A DNA stretch of 64,000 bases from Cyanophora paradoxa (GCA_004431415.1 QPMI01000246.1:51295-115294), one strand, 5' to 3'. Positions 41,314 to 55,200 are shown, counted from the first letter of the stretch. Numbers and translations: made by a program. Notes: generated by a model from the sequence alone, not told the origin.

Positions 41314-42128
41314 TTGTATTCACGATCATGATCATGTGCATGATCAAGACCGACGTCGTTGTGCTTCCGACGTCGACGTCGACGTCGTTGCAATTGTGCT
41401 TCCGAAGTTCTGTCATTTTGTGGCGACGATCGCGCGACGTCCTAGGCCTGCAGCTGTGTACTATATTCGTGTGCGCAGCGTATAACTATATAATTAGCAT
41501 TCCGTAGCTTAGCATGCGGCGCCGGCCCACTGATATTTGTGCTTGCTTTGTTGTCCTTAATATCACTACCTACGGGGGGTTCGCCCCACCGTAGTCTCTC
41601 AAAAAAACCTGATATTTTTCGGATCCGGACGTCTTTTTATATTTCCTCCTATATGGCTAGGCCCGGCCTACGTATACCGCCCTCTCGCGATCGAAGGGCC
41701 CCGTAACCCATTCGAATTCGCATTATTTCCGACTCGGCGAATGTGGCCCAATAAATGCGAATAAATGCATTATTTCAGTCTCTAGCTATAGACACCAGCA
41801 CTGCGCAGGCGGGGGCGCTGGCTGCCAAGGGGGCGCAGATATACGTACAAGCCCTAGCCAGCATGCGCATATCTAAGCAAATTTAGCGGAAGACCACGGC
41901 CGCGGCGGGCTGACCGAATGTGGCCAATATTAACTTCTTATTGTAACGTTAACCTCGGCAAGCAACGGGCTCGCGATCGGGTGCCATTTCGAATTCTGGT
42001 TATAAATTAACGTTGGCAGTGGGCCAGGACGAAGGAGGCCTCTCGATATCGCTCGTACATGCGTATGTATAATAATGACCTATAGCCGCAGACCTATAGC
42101 TAGACTACATCTGCACATCTTCCTTTTT
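41314..42128. other. intergenic spacer
   Basis: No gene is visible. Present are a GTCGAC array near 41,369-41,392, a hairpin near 41,571-41,598 (CTACGG...CCGTAG flanking GGGGTTCGCCCC) followed by a run of seven A, and several reverse palindromes (CTAGCTATAG, GCATGCGCAT). Genes on both sides end here, so polyadenylation signals are expected. Confidence 0.5.
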
Positions 42129-43863
42129 CTAAACTCTGGCGGGCTCCGGCGCGAAAGAGACGTCGATGTCGTCGTCGCCGTCCTCCTTCGCGCTCCCCGC
42201 GAAGCTCGCCGCCCGCCCGCGCGCGCCGGCCGCGGCCGGCGTCGAAGTCGACGCCGCCGGCGCCGCTGCGGCCTGCTCCGGGAGGGGTACGCCCAGGCTC
42301 GCGGACTGGGGCCGCGACTGCGGCTGCCTCCCGAGGGCGGCCGACCCCGGGCGCAGGGCGGCCGAGGCCGGCCGGCCCTTCCGCGCGCCCTCCTGGATCG
42401 AGGGCGTGTACCCCGCGACCGCCGAGGGCGCGGGCGAGGGCGAGGGCGAGGCCGCCACGGCCGGCGCTGCGCCGGCGCCGGCACCGACAGCGACGGCGCG
42501 CCGGCCGAAGGTGGGGGCGGAGCCGGGGCGGCCGCCGAGCGGGTCGCCGACAGAGGAGGCGGAGGCTTCTGCCTCCAGCAGCTTCTCGGCGGGGGTCACG
42601 GGCCGCAGCGCGGCCGCCGTCGCGGGGCGCAGCGGCGTCGACGTCGAAGACGCAGCGACCCGAGTACCCAAGCGGCCCAGGACGGACTGCGGGCGGGCGG
42701 GCCCGCCCCCGTCCCCGTCCCGGTCCCCCACTGGACTCATCGAGCGCCGCCCGAAGAGAGGACGCCCACCAGAGTCCCCGGCAGCCGCCGCAGCCGCCGC
42801 CGCGGATCCGGGCGGCGAGCGGGCGCGCATCAGCGACGCCGCGAACCCGAAGCCGACGCCGGCGCCGGCCCCCGCGTCGCCCTCGAGCCCGGGCTCCGGG
42901 TCGGGCTCGGGCACCGGCTCGGCCGTGACCTGCGGAACAGAGGGCGCGCCTCAGTCAGGCAGGGCGCACAAACACAGACACACGCGGTTCAGAGTGCCGT
43001 GCGCTCGTAGCGTCCTATGTCCCCGCTCTTGGGGGGGGGGGATGAGGGGGGAGGGGGGGGGGGGTACCTCCGAGACGGCGGCGTCGAGGGCGGCCAGCAG
43101 CGCCTGCACGCTCGCCTGCCGCACCATCAAAGTCAGACGCGCGCGCCGTGAAGCCAGCTGGGGCAGGCAGGCGCGGGCTCGCTCCTCTGGGGGCGAGCGT
43201 TCAGCTATAGCTAGGGACCAAACGTTAAGGTTCAGGCGCGGAAGGTTTTATTTAAGGGCGGTATGCTGGGGCCGTGAAGACGCGCGCGCCGTGAAGCTGG
43301 GGCCCCCGAGACGAAGAAGAAGCTTAAAGAAGCTCAAGGACGCCTTTAAAGAGCTCTTAAGAAGCTTAAAGAAGCTTAATGAGGCCTATAGAAGCTAAAG
43401 GAAGCTCTTAAGTCAGGCGCCGCGAGACCAGGGCAGGCGGGCGCGGGCTCGCCCCTCTGGGGGCGAGCGTTCGGCTCTAGCTAGGGACCCAAAGTTTAGA
43501 GCTCGGGCGCGGAAGGTTTAGTTGAAGGGCGGGATCGAGCGGCCACGGAGAGCGTTCAGCCGGGGGCCCAACGTCTAAGGCTCGGGCGCGTCTTAGGCTC
43601 ACCGGCGCAGCAGCAGCGGCCTCGGCCTTCGCTGGCCCTTCCTTCGGGGCATCCTCTGCGGCCTTCGCCGCCGCCTCCGCTGCCGCCGCCTCCTCCCGCG
43701 CCCGCGCCTCCGCCAGCGCCGCCTCGGCCGCTGCCTCCGCCTCCATTTCGGCGTCCCGCTCCTGAAGGCGACTCTTCATTAGAAACACCGCAGATCAATG
43801 AGAGAATCGAGATAGGAAATCGAAAACCTTGCGGATCGTCTGCCGGATCGACTGCCGGAGCAT
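42129..43863 (-). CDS. low-complexity protein with Ala/Glu coiled coil
   Basis: Exons run from MLRQSIRQTIRK (43,863) over a GTTTTC intron into ERDAEMEAEAAAEAALAEAR and ARAREEAAAAEAAAKA (43,600-43,770), a highly charged Ala/Glu helix. Later exons give LMVRQASVQALLAALDAAV (43,070-43,135, donor GTACCCC) and then the long last exon, VTAEPVPEPDPEPG... (42,930 to 42,129). The last exon is Ala/Ser/Pro/Gly-rich with repeated R-P-x-S-A motifs (GRPGSAPTFG, GRPASAALRPGSAALG, SRPQSASLG) and an acidic end, DGDDDIDVSF. No domain is recognised. The repeated RPxSA sites could be phosphorylation or cytoskeletal-linker motifs. Some exons between 43,140 and 43,600 remain unplaced. Confidence 0.5.
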
Positions 43864-43924
43864 GCCCCGCACCGCCTGCGACGAACCGATTTTAGAAAAG
43901 GGGCGAGCCGCTTATTACAACAAA

Positions 43925-45995
43925 TTAAACAGCGCGGCCGACGCGAATTTCACGCGCCTCCTTCGTACGGCCTCGCGCCTCGGAGCCGCCGCCCTTCCCG
44001 AAGTCGTCGGCGCGCCGCCCCGTCGAGCGCTTGGCGAACCCCTTGCCCTTGGCCGAGCCCTTGAAGGTCCCGTTCGCGCTGGACCGGACCCACGAGGAGG
44101 CGATCGCGGCGAAGCCCCCCGGGCGCCGCGGGCGCGCGCCGCGGAGGCCGATCCGCGGCTCGGACCGAGCGACGGCGTCGCGGAGCGTGCGCCACAGCTG
44201 CTGCGGCGTCGGGCGCGGCTGCTGCTTCTTCTTCGTGAACGACTCGCCCGACTCGACGAGCTGGCCCAGCGACAGCTTGAACGACGCGGTCGAGGCGGGC
44301 CTCGGCGCGGCCGCGCCGGCGGCGCGCCCCGCCGGCTTCTCCTCCTCTTTGGACTTCGTCGTCGCCGCCGTCGCCGTCGCGCCGCCTTGTCCTCCTTCTC
44401 CGCCTTCGTCTTCGTTGGCGTCGAAGCCCTTGGCGGAGCCAGAAGCGGACTTGCCGTCCTGAACGCAGCGCAGCGCAGCGCGTGCGTCAGCAGCGCGAAG
44501 AAGAGCTTGGGACTACAAGAAGCCTGCTAGCCTGCTAGAAGAAGAACCGAGAAGAAAGAACCCGAGTAATAATAATACAATGAGAACCTAGAGACTAATT
44601 GCGGCAAAAGCTTAAGGCTGCGAATTCGAACCTTGACGGAGCCAGAGGCGGACTTGGCGTCCTGAAGGCAACAACGCAACGCGTCAGCAGCACCAAGCTT
44701 AAGAAGAGCAGCGCGAGATCTCGAGATCTAGAGATCTAGATCGATCGAGGCTCAGCACAAGGACCAAGAAGAAAGATCCCAGGTAATACTATAATTAGAA
44801 CCTGGAGATCAACTGCGGCAAAAGGCTGCGAATTCGAACCTTGACTTCGATGGAGCCAGAGGCGCCGGACCTCGCCTCCTTTCGCGCCCGAAGGCTCGCC
44901 AGCATCGCCGCGAAGCGGTCGCCCCCGGCCTCGGGCGAGGCGGACGTCGACGGAGCGGCCGCCGGGGCGGATGGAGCGGACGGCTGGGAAAGTGGGAAAG
45001 CGGACGGTGGGCCGGCCATGTCCAGCGTCTCGACGTCGCTGACTTCGGGCGACGCCGCCGCCGGCACCGGCAATGCCCGCCTCGGCGCTGCCGCCGCTCC
45101 CGCCGCCACGGGCCTCGAATTCGAATCGCCTTTGGCGGCGCCGCCGCCGGCGTCGCCGTCGCTGGGGTCGCCGCCACCGCCGTCGCCAAAGAATGCGATG
45201 CGCCGCCCGCTCTTGGCCGACTTGCCGCTGACGTTTCGCGACGCGCCGGCGCCGTCCTCCCCGCCCCAGCCGGCGGCGGCGCCGGCGGCAGCGCCGTCTT
45301 CGGCCGACGCCTTTTTGAAGCGATCCCACACGGCGCCTTCTCCTCCGCCGCCGCCGCCGCCTCCGTTCACGTTGACGGCCCGCTTCCTCAGCGACGGAGC
45401 CGACGGGTGCAGCGCCGCCGCCGGCGCGACGCCGGCCCCGAACGAGCCCGACTTGCTCCGCTCCGCATCGCGCAGCGTCCGCCGCCAGTCCCCGTCGAGC
45501 GCGTCCGCCGTCTGCGCCCACGAGTCAGGAAGGGAGCCCAGCCTTTCTTTGCTTTAAGCAACGCCGCTTGCAATTGGGCATTCTAAACAGGAGGAGCGTC
45601 GCGAGCAGCGCGCCTTCTCGGACAGGATCAGCTTGCGCTCGATGTTGTCGACGCGGATGTCCATTGTCGAGTACGCCGTCAGCTGCGGGCCGCGGCGCGG
45701 AGGGACGACGAGGAGCGCGTCAGCGAGGCCGCGGCGCGAAAGAAGCAGGCCTAGGCTCTCATCGCGGTTTATCGTTATTCATGGAGCGCAGGTTACAGTT
45801 AGTTATAGTTCATTGCTGTTAACAGATATAGTTTAGAGGCCGCGTTTACAGTTTAATTATGGATATCTATTGCTTTTCACCTTGCCCATCTCGTCCTTGA
45901 TGCCTCCGAGCTCGCGCATGACGACGCCCGTGCGCTCGGCCATCTTCGGGAAGCCCATCTCGGCCACCACGTACTGGTTCGAGCCGGGGCCTGCA
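43925..45995 (-). CDS. low-complexity protein with duplicated mini-exons
   Basis: Exons on the minus strand give AEMGFPKMAERTGVVMRELG (45,890-45,965), AYSTMDIRVDNIERKLILSE (45,615-45,680), DWRRTLRDAERSKSGSFG and a long Gly/Ala/Ser-rich exon (45,390-44,845) with AVWDRFKKAS, SGRRIAFFGDGGGG and SDVETLDMAG. Three successive exon ends then carry nearly the same peptide: GASGSIEVK, DAKSASGSVK and DGKSASGSAKG, at about 44,845, 44,640 and 44,445. The final exon includes FKLSLGQLVESGESFTKKK and TPQQLWRTLRDAVARSE and stops at 43,925. No family is recognised. The start is unknown. Because the preceding gene on this strand ends only about 270 bp upstream, these exons could instead be a C-terminal extension of the glucan synthase. 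Confidence 0.45.
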
Positions 45996-46135
45996 CAGCG
46001 CGCGCGCGAAGATGGCCGCGTTATATATAGCTTGTACGCAGCGTTTATTGCCAAGATCGTATGCTAGAGATATCTGATTCTGATATGCTAGAGATATCTG
46101 GTTCGAGCCGGGGCCTGTACAGCGCGCGCGCACGC
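45976..46135 (-). repeat. local tandem duplication of an acceptor and exon start
   Basis: The sequence GGTTCGAGCCGGGGCCTG and the following CA/TACAGCGCGCGCGC tract occur at 45,976 and again at 46,100, 124 bp apart. On the minus strand this is a splice acceptor plus the first 17 exon bases (coding PGSNQ). A shorter repeat, TATGCTAGAGATATCTG, lies between the copies. Confidence 0.75.
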
Positions 46136-46265
46136 GACCGGCCGAGGCGTGAGCGACCGGCGCCGGAGCCCATCGCGCGCGCGCGCGCCAGCTCCCCGAA
46201 CTAACTACCCGAATAATTTATAGCTCACGAAGTAGACCGTCCAGCGATAGTTACCCCCTATGATT

Positions 46266-49200
46266 TTATTTGTCGCTAGTTCTAGTTCTAGTTTTAGTTC
46301 TCTCATTGGGACTGGGGCGGCGGAGGATGCGCGCGTGTGTGAAGGACCCGTGCACATAGATGACCGCGACTGCAAACGAACCTTGCGGGTGGAAGAGCAA
46401 GAGGATGTGGAAGATGTCCGAGAGGAGGCGCTGCAGAATCGATCAGAAACTCGAAGACAAGGGCGAGAAAGCAGGGCGACGAGGGACAGAGCTCGCGCGC
46501 CTGCACGATGATGGCCACGATGCCGACAACGATCTGGAAGACGCCGTTGACGTAGAAGAACGTAACGTGCATGCCCTGGCGACATCGAAAGTTAACTGAA
46601 GAAGATTGACGCGAGGTGATCTAAAGCAACACGAAAACCAGTGCAAGAAGCGTTGGCATCCGATTCTCACTCACTCACCCGCGCGGTTTGGAAGAGGAAG
46701 TTGGACCAGGTCGTGATGTGGTTGCCCGTGTAGATGCGTGAGAAGCGGAAGGGCGGCGGGAGGAGCTGGCGGCGACGTAAACGATCGCAAGAAGGAAGCA
46801 GCGAGGGTGGAAGATTGAACCTTGAAGCGGAAGAAAGAGGACATGTCGACGCGGTGCATGGCGCGGACGTTGGTGATGGAGAAGCCGCCGAAGGGGAAGC
46901 AGCCCGGGTTGAAGAGGAAGACCACGATGAAGCAGGACGCTGGCGGGGCGATCCCAACAACAGTAAGAAAACAAATGCGACAGCGTAGAAATAAAGCAGT
47001 GAGAAACCAGAAGCAAGATTTAAAGGTATTAATCAACGACGCGTGGTAAGGAAGCTTAAGAAATCAATCAGAAAGCCTAAGAAATTAATCAAAGCTCAAG
47101 TAAGAAGTCACCGAAGACGAAGAAGGCGGAGACGAGGCCGCCCTTGAAGGCGGCGTCGATGCCCTCCTGGATGAGGGAGAGGAACGTGAAGGCGAAGAGG
47201 AGGAACGCGTAGCGGAAGTGCGAGTCCCAGAAGGCGTCAAGCTGAGCGAGAGGAAGAGTAGTTAGTGGTGCAGAAGAGTAAGAGAGGCGAGGGCGACGAC
47301 GCACGAGGGTGTTGAGGTTCTCGTGGGTGAGGCCGAAGCCGCGCCCGGAGGGGATGTACGCCGCGTTGGACTTGAGGCCGGCGAGGAATCCCGACGCCTT
47401 CGTGATGTGGTGGAAGACCGAGTAGAAGGCGAGCGGGATGAGGGACGTCGCCGCGTACCAGACGCCGTACACGACCCCTTTCTGGGTGGAGAGCTCCAGG
47501 AAGAAGGGCGGGAGCTCGACGATGCCCATCTGGAGGAACCAGCCGAGCTGCCACGTCCACGGGAACGGGAGGAACACCGTCACAGGCGCGTTGATGGAAC
47601 GAATGGCTAGGAAGAGAGAGAGGCGGCAGATGGAGAGGGCGAAGACGGCGAGCTTGACGACGAGGCCGGCGCCAAGGAACGGTCCGATCGTCGTGTTGTA
47701 CAGGAAGGTCCGCTTGATGGGCCCGATGTTGCGGGCGTTGAGCATGTACGCGTACTCGCGCGAGAGGCCCATCTGCGCCGCGCCCTGCGAGATCTTGCTC
47801 TGGAACTTGGTCGTGGCGAGCATGGAGCAGTCGCGGGCTTTGGCGCCTTCCATGAAGTCGACCTGCACGATCCGCTGGCCGTGCAGGTTGACGTTGTAGC
47901 CCTGGAAGATGTCCTCCGACACGTAGTGCGTGTGGGAGAGGCCGCCGAACTGGCGGACGAAGTAGGCGTCGTGGAAGTCGGGGTGGCCGTAGTGGTTGCG
48001 GATGTCGAGGAAGGCGTAGCCGCGCTGCGTGAGCGTGTTGAACATGCGCTCCTGCAGGCCCGACATGATCCCCACGACGTTCCACGACTCGGTGAAGACC
48101 ACCTCGGGAAAGCCGATGATCTGACGCCGAGAAACGCGTCAAGAACGGCGAAAGAAGCGTCGAGATCGACGGCGTTCGGCGTCGCACCCGGCAGCGGGGG
48201 TCGTTGAAGTGCTGGAGGGCGGCGGGGGTCTTGAAGGACTCCTCGACGAACCAGTCCTGGTTCGAGTCGAGCGTCTGGATGACCTGGTCCATGCAGAACG
48301 AGAGCGTGTGGTTCTGGTTCTCTCCCTTTGGGTACATCAGCAGCACCTCCCCGGGCAGCTGCCGCGCGAGATTAAATCAGAGCCCCGTCAAAAAGCACGT
48401 TTCTAGTTAACGTTGCTTATTGTTCAATTACAACGGCGTATAAGAAGGCATTCAATTAAAAGCACCTTGAGGCGGCCGAGCTCGACGACGTCGGGGAAGG
48501 CGTCCGTGCGCTCGCGGTCCGTCGAGAAGAGCGACTTGCGCTTGCCGCCGGCCCCCGCCCGCGGCGTCCTGGGCGCCAGCGTCTCGCCCTCCTCGCCCAG
48601 GGCGCTCCGGTGCCCGATCATCACCGAGAAGACCGAGCCGCCCTGCAATCAATCAACCGACCAAACAGTTAGGAAGTGAGAAACGAAATCAATTTATGTG
48701 TTATATGTTATGTTATGTTATAGACCGAGCCGCCCTGTAACGCGTCGCGTGCAAGCCAACGAAGTCGACTAAATCTAGATCTGGGGCGCGCCTGCTTCTC
48801 GATGAAGACGCCCACAAGGCATAACGGCGTCAAAGCCACTACTAACTAACATCAAAGAAGGTTCAAGAACGGGCGGGCGCGCCTGCTTCTCGATGTAGAC
48901 GATGCGGAGGGCTGGGAACTCGGTGAGCATGAAGCAGAGGTCCTTGTACTTCTGCGCCGCCTCCTCCATCTTGTCCACGTCCACGCCTGCGGCGCAAGAA
49001 AGTGAGGCGGGCGGGGAAATTTAAAGCTCCCTAGATCTAAGCGTTAAACTTGAAAGCTGCTCGGTTTATCAATTCTTCCATGGAAATATTAATGCGGGGA
49101 CGTTCACGCTCGCTCGAGCCCGCTCGCCTTTGTCCTCGAGCTCGTCGAGCGTGCCGGACTGCTTGGCGGCCTCGAACTTGTAGTGGGACTCCTTGGCCGC

Positions 49201-52200
49201 CTGGAAGTTCTGGTACGCGAGGATGATCTGCAGCTTGGAGGAGACCATCGCGTCCACGTCCGCCTCGTCCCACGTCGGGTGCTGCGCCGCGCACATCTCC
49301 GCGAAGGCCTCGACGTAGGTCATCACGCCGTAGACGGTGCGCGAGACCGGCTGGTACTGCAGCGACGCCCACAGCCGGATGTGGTCCCGGATCGTGGGGG
49401 GCGTCCGCTCCCAGAGCATGATGAGGTCGCCCTGCAGGTTCGAGTCCAGCACCTCGCCGAGCTGCTTGAGCGTGCTCTTGTGGTCGGCCGTGACGGCGGT
49501 GGCGGCCTTGTCCTTCAGAAAGGCCTTCCACTCGATGGGCCGCTTGTGGATGATGTGCTCCAGGCAGGAGATGCCCGACGAGTCGAACTGGAGCAGATCC
49601 TTGGTCTGGTACATGACGAACTCCTCGCCGGCGGGTATCAGGACCGTGAGCGACTTCTGCCGCTCGAAGGGGCAGACGCGCGGCAGGTCCATCCGCAGGC
49701 CCGAGAGGTACGAGCAGATGCGGCGGACGGCCTCGCCGCTGGCCGGCCCGTCCTCGGGCAGCTCGTCCACTGCCAGTCCCTTCCGGTTGTACCAAGGCTT
49801 GAGCCGCAGCGACTCCCGCTCCGTGATGAGCGTCCGCTGCCTCAGATTCTCGACGAACAGCTCCCACGACTGCGGCGGGATCGATTTCGACGTCGACATC
49901 GTGTAAGAGAACAACGGGATGGAGGCGGGAGGCGGCGCGGCGCACCCTGCGCCAGAAGAGCTCCTTGTCGCGGTCCAGCATGACGACGCGCTCGGGGCGC
50001 CCCGTCATCGGGTTCTTCTCCCACCGGTACACGGGGCAGATCCGGTCCTTGAACCTGCGCGCGCACGGCCAGTGAGCAACGCGACGGCAGAGCTTTGGAG
50101 CCGCCCCTAGTGGCGAATGTAAAACGTATACGTATAGTTACAATAGTGTATCATAATTATAATGCTAATAATATTCTGATGGAGTTAACAGGAGTTAACG
50201 ATGCTGATAGAGTAACCACCAATCTCGGCCGCTCCGGTCCGGTACGCATCTATGATGTTTCTCGGCGCGCGCACCGGATCTCGGCGAGGAGGAAAAGGCG
50301 GCGAAGCTTTAAAGCCGCTCCGGTCCGCATTAAATATTAATATAGCTTAGAAGCTTTAGGATTTCAGGCAAGCTTTAATAATAAGAGCGCACCGGATCTT
50401 GGCGAGGAGGAAGTGGCGGCGGGCGTCGTCCCACGAGGTCAGGGACGAGTAGCCCTCGACGACGCCGTAGAGCCACGAGCCGACGTTGATCACGAAGTTG
50501 TAGACGGCCATCGAGGAGACCGTGAAGCGTATCACCTCGGGCGTCCACACGCTGCGGTCGAGATCGAGATCGGGATCGCGTGAGAAGAACGCGGAGGCGC
50601 GCACAGGCGAACGCAACTAAACTGTGAATATATTTTAGAGCGTATGGTATATACGAGAATTCGCCGAAAGAAAGATCAAGCAAACAAACGACGGACAACG
50701 CGAAGAAGGCGCCGAGGAGGGCGGCCGCCGACGCGTTCTTGCCGTTGACCTCCGCGCAGAGCCCGTCGAAGCGCGCGAGGATCGTCGCCAGCGCGTCCGC
50801 GTCCTTGGCGAGGTTCGCCGCCGCCGCCTGGCGAGGCCGGGAGGTGAGACGGACAGATGGAGGGGGAGTAGATAGCTATAGATAGGCGGGACCAGAGAAC
50901 TGCTCTGTCTCTTACGGTTCGGCTTCTCGGATTGAGATATATATTGTTCCCTTTCATTATTTTATATTGCGCGCACCTCCGTACAAACGAAGTAGAGGGT
51001 CTGGAGCTGCGAGGGGACCAGGCTGCTGTCGACGGCGTCCGAGCCCGGCGGCCGCTCCTCGATGAACGACTGCAAGGGCCAGCCATTCAGATTTTAAAAA
51101 TGACATTTAGATCTACAAAACCTCGTGTCAAATCTAATCAAATCGGAGGACCTTGACGGTGGGGTTGTTGAGGACATCGGGGCAGAGGTCGGGGAGGAAT
51201 CGCTCCCGCGTCTCGTAGGGGAAGACGCACGCCACCTGGAACGTCGTCGACGTCTGCGCGGGCGGGCGAGAGACTCTCAGCGTTCGGACGGCCGCGGGAG
51301 GAAGAAGAAGCGGGCGAGGCACTACACGGCCAGGCTCACTCATGATCAGGCAAGGACGGCTTAGCTTAGCTTAGCTGTTGGATCTCGTTGTTGAGAGAAT
51401 GTTAGACGGGAATCGAAGCCGAAGGAAAACTAACTACGCGGCTCCATGGAAACTTAAAGCGGCATCCGGACCTTGAGGCGGTCGAAGATGAGGTACTGGT
51501 CCATGACGACCGTCGTGAACGTCGCCGCCGCCCACGCCACCTGCGCCCCAGGCCCGAGCCGGGCAGCCTTCAGCGCGAGTCGCGCTTGGACGTCGAAATC
51601 GACGCCGCGGGCGGCGCTGGTTGGATGCGGGCGGCGGCGCACGGCGCGGACGAAGGAGCGGCGGGCCGCCTCAAGGTCCAGCGACCGGATCTGCGGAGAA
51701 CGCTCTCGGCTTCAGCTCTGGGCGGACGCGGCCACGGGCCCCGACCAGGGATTTAAGCGAGTAAACGCGCGTAGAGGGATAGCTAAGAGAGATAGCTAAC
51801 GTGGCTAGGGTGTGGCGGCAGAGTTGAGGCTAGGCTGTGCCCGGGCCGGCACGCGCGGCTTGCTTGCACTGGGTGTCCTACATCACCTCTAACCGTCCCG
51901 TCCCGGGCGGCCGGCGCACCTTGGAATCCATGCGGAGGATCGTGTACTTGAAGCGGCTCATGCGGGGCGCGAAGGCCAGCCACCCGACGCACTGGCAAGC
52001 CGCAAGTGAGTTCGGAGATGATCGCGAGCAACAACAACAACAACAACGAGATTCATGTCTAGATCTACGGCTTTAAATGCCCAACCTTACTAAGGAGCTC
52101 TAATATTGGAGCTCTTATTATTCAGAGATCCGTATTTCCGTATTAGAGCTCTAAGGCCGGACCTTGAAAAAGAGGCAGGCGGCCTGGACGGCGCCCAGGA

Positions 52201-55200
52201 TGAACCAGTCGAGCCGGAACGTGTAGATCACGTGCAGCGTGAACGTGATGATCCCTGGCGTACGAAAGACGACGTCGGATTTCAGTCCAGTGCGAAAGCT
52301 TCGCGTGCAACTCAAGGAATGCACCGTTGTGTAGGCACGGGAAGACGTTGTAGAGGATGGACCAGAGGCCGGGGATGAACCACCGGTTGCGGGACCGCTC
52401 GCCGAAGGTCTTGAGGCCGATCAGCGGGTGGACGCCCTGAAAAGAGACGAAGGAAAAGAAGAAGCGCGTCAGCGGGGCGGAAGCTTAGACGGGGAGAGCC
52501 AGCGGCGCGCACCTTCTTTGCCAGCTTCGGGTTGCGCCTCCTGGCCTCCTCCGCGATCTCCGAGAGGCGCTTCCAGGCGTGCGGGGCGCACTGGCCGTCG
52601 CCGCCCCACACGATCTCCGGGCACATGTACAGGTCCTGCAGGTCTGAACATAGCAAGCCCCAGTAAGATCTCTTAGTCAGCCTACGTGGTTTAAATTTGC
52701 TCACCAGCGTAAGTGACGTAGTCCTGCTGGGAGGCCTTCGCCTCGCGGAGCCGCTTCGACTCGAGGAAGTTCGTGTGCCAGAAGGCCACCTGCGAACGAA
52801 CGGAAATTTAGAGAACGGTATGATGAATGTTATCGTAATCCGGTGCTGACCTCCTGGGCCACGTAGCTGCCCGCCGTCAGTGCCGCCTTCAGGTTGGACA
52901 TGATCTGTTTGACGTCGACATTAGAAGACGGATTTATGTTTGCTCGAGGGCGGCCGCGGGCGCGCCTTCTCGGTCCGGGAGGTCATGGCCCCCCGGGAGG
53001 TCAGGGCCCCCAGCGTCGCCCGCTTGGACCGCATCGTCCGCGCCGTCATCGCGCCCCCGCCGCCGCCGCCGCCGCCGCCCCCGCCGCCGCCGCCGCCCCG
53101 GTGCGTGATCGCGCCGCCCATGCCCATGTCCATGACCTGCTCGCCCCACGCGCCCGGGTCCTCCCGCAGCAGCTGCGAGCGAACGAAGCAAGACCCGTAA
53201 GAAGCGAGCGGAACGGAGGGACGGCGGGGCGGAGGGGCGGCGGGGCCCGGCTCGCCTTGTGGCAGGTGTGGAACCAGTACGCGAGGACGGAGGACATGCG
53301 GAAGTTGGCGGCGGCGATGTAGATGAGCTCGTAGAGGTAGAGCTCGATGGAGACCTGGAAGAGCCCGCACATGCAGCTCCCGTCCACGCAGTCTGCGCCG
53401 GAAGTCACGGTCACGGCCGCGTGGCGCAAAGCGAGGCCCGAGCTCGAGACGGCGCGAGCGCACGGTTGATCTTGACGACCGTGTGGTCCTCCTCGGTGCA
53501 GACGTAGCAGGGCGGGACCTTCCTTGTGTTCTTGTACCACCGCTCGACGGCGCCGAGGACGGCGGAGACGACGAAGTTGTACGCGTACGAGAAGGCGCTC
53601 ATGCAGACGAAGTCGAGGAGGGCGACCAGGGCGACGAGGAGGCGGCCGAGGGCGCCCCGGCGCTGCCACTGGAGCATCAGGTCGCGCCAGATCGTCGCCG
53701 CCTCGAAGGTGCGCTCGTAGTGGTCGAAGACCGCGCAGAGCGGGTCCATGTCTGCGGGCGCGTCGGCGCGGTCCGGCCGGGGAGGGCGGGGCGGGGCGGG
53801 GCGGGGCGGGCGGGGCGCACGCTCGGCGCGGGCGGCAATGGCGTCCCGCACGCCCTTCATGACCCGCTGCCGCGCGAGGAAGACCTGGTCGTGCGCGAAT
53901 CCTGCGGGGGGGCGCCCGGCCTCAGCGCCGCCGGCGGGAGGGAAAAGGGGCCCGGCGGGACTCGAACCCAGGTCTCCGACGGCCTCCACGTACGCGGCGA
54001 CCTCCTCCGTGATCCCGTCCTCCGATACGATACCCGGCGAGACGCTCGACCGCCTGGCGGGGGTACGGCGATCAGCGTCGGGGGGGGGGGGTACGGGGAG
54101 CGAGGGGGGTACACCTGTTGTGGATGGCGTCCTGCGCCTGCTGCGTGGTCTTCGCGAGGGGTAGGCGCTCGTGCAGCGGCTCGTAGCGGCCCCGGATCGG
54201 CATACCCGGCTCCGGGTCTTGGAGGGGGGAGGGAAGGCGTCAGGGGTACGCGGCTTCGGCGCGGGGGTAGGCCCACCGAGGTCCTCGGGGTCGATCTCCT
54301 GCTCCTCGGGGCGGGGGGTACTCTGCTCCGACTCTTCGTCGCTGTCCCCCTCCTCGGGCTCGCCCCTCCCCCTGTCCTCCTCTGCCGCACCCGCGTCGGG
54401 CGAGGGGGCGGGGCGGGAGAGCGGAGGGGCCGGCGCACCGATCGCGATGGAGACGTGCCCAGCCTCCGCCCCGCCCCCCCCCGCCGCCGCCGCCCGCTGC
54501 TTGCGCACGTACCCCTCCACGTGGTACCCTGCGCCCGCCCGCCCGTGAGCGCCCTTCGGGAGGGGCGCCGGCGGCGCCGGCGCGGGGCGGGCGGCCGGGC
54601 GCGCCGTCGCCGTAGAAGTTCTGCGCGAGCCGCTCGATGTCCTCGCCGCCTGCAGCCCTGCGCCGCGTCACGCGGCGCGGCGCCCCGCGGCGGGCGCACC
54701 GCGCCGCGCACCGAGTGCAGCGCCTCTGTGACGCGGCGGACGGTCTTCGGGGTCACGGGCGGGAGCGCCGGGTCGCCCTGCGCGGCGCCCCGCGACGCCC
54801 GCGCCGACTTCCACGACGAGTGCGCCGAGCGGCCCTCCAGGTCCTCGAAGCCCGCCGCGCTGAACTCTGCCCCGCCCTCAGCCGCCGCCCGCGGACGCTC
54901 GAGGGGCGGCGGGCCGGGCGGCGGGCACCGGAGGGGGCGTACTGGCGCCACTGCTGCACGCGGCCCTGCCTCACCTCCTCCTCTGCGGGCGGGAACGGGC
55001 CTCAGCTGCGCAGCGCGGCTGCGGGCCTCGGCCGAGCGGGCGGAAGGCGGCACCGTCGTCGTGCAGGAAGTCGGCCGAGGCGGCGACCCGGAAGAACAAG
55101 GCTGCGTCCTGCGGCGCCGGCGTGGCCACGTCTTCCGGGCGGCCTGGCGTCGGCGTCGCGCTGGTCGCCGAGGTGCCATCGACCTGAATTGTCACGGGCG

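Noticed and set aside
41571-41606. hairpin plus A run resembling a factor-independent terminator
   Set aside because: The genome is eukaryotic and the A run is not a U tract in the direction of either neighbouring gene.
53945-53985. tRNA T-arm-like string (GGGACTCGAACCCAGG) inside the glucan synthase gene and at 58,588 in its copy
   Set aside because: No acceptor, D- or anticodon stem can be built around it; it lies at an exon edge of the minus-strand gene (coding YVEAVGDL) and is duplicated only as part of the segmental copy.
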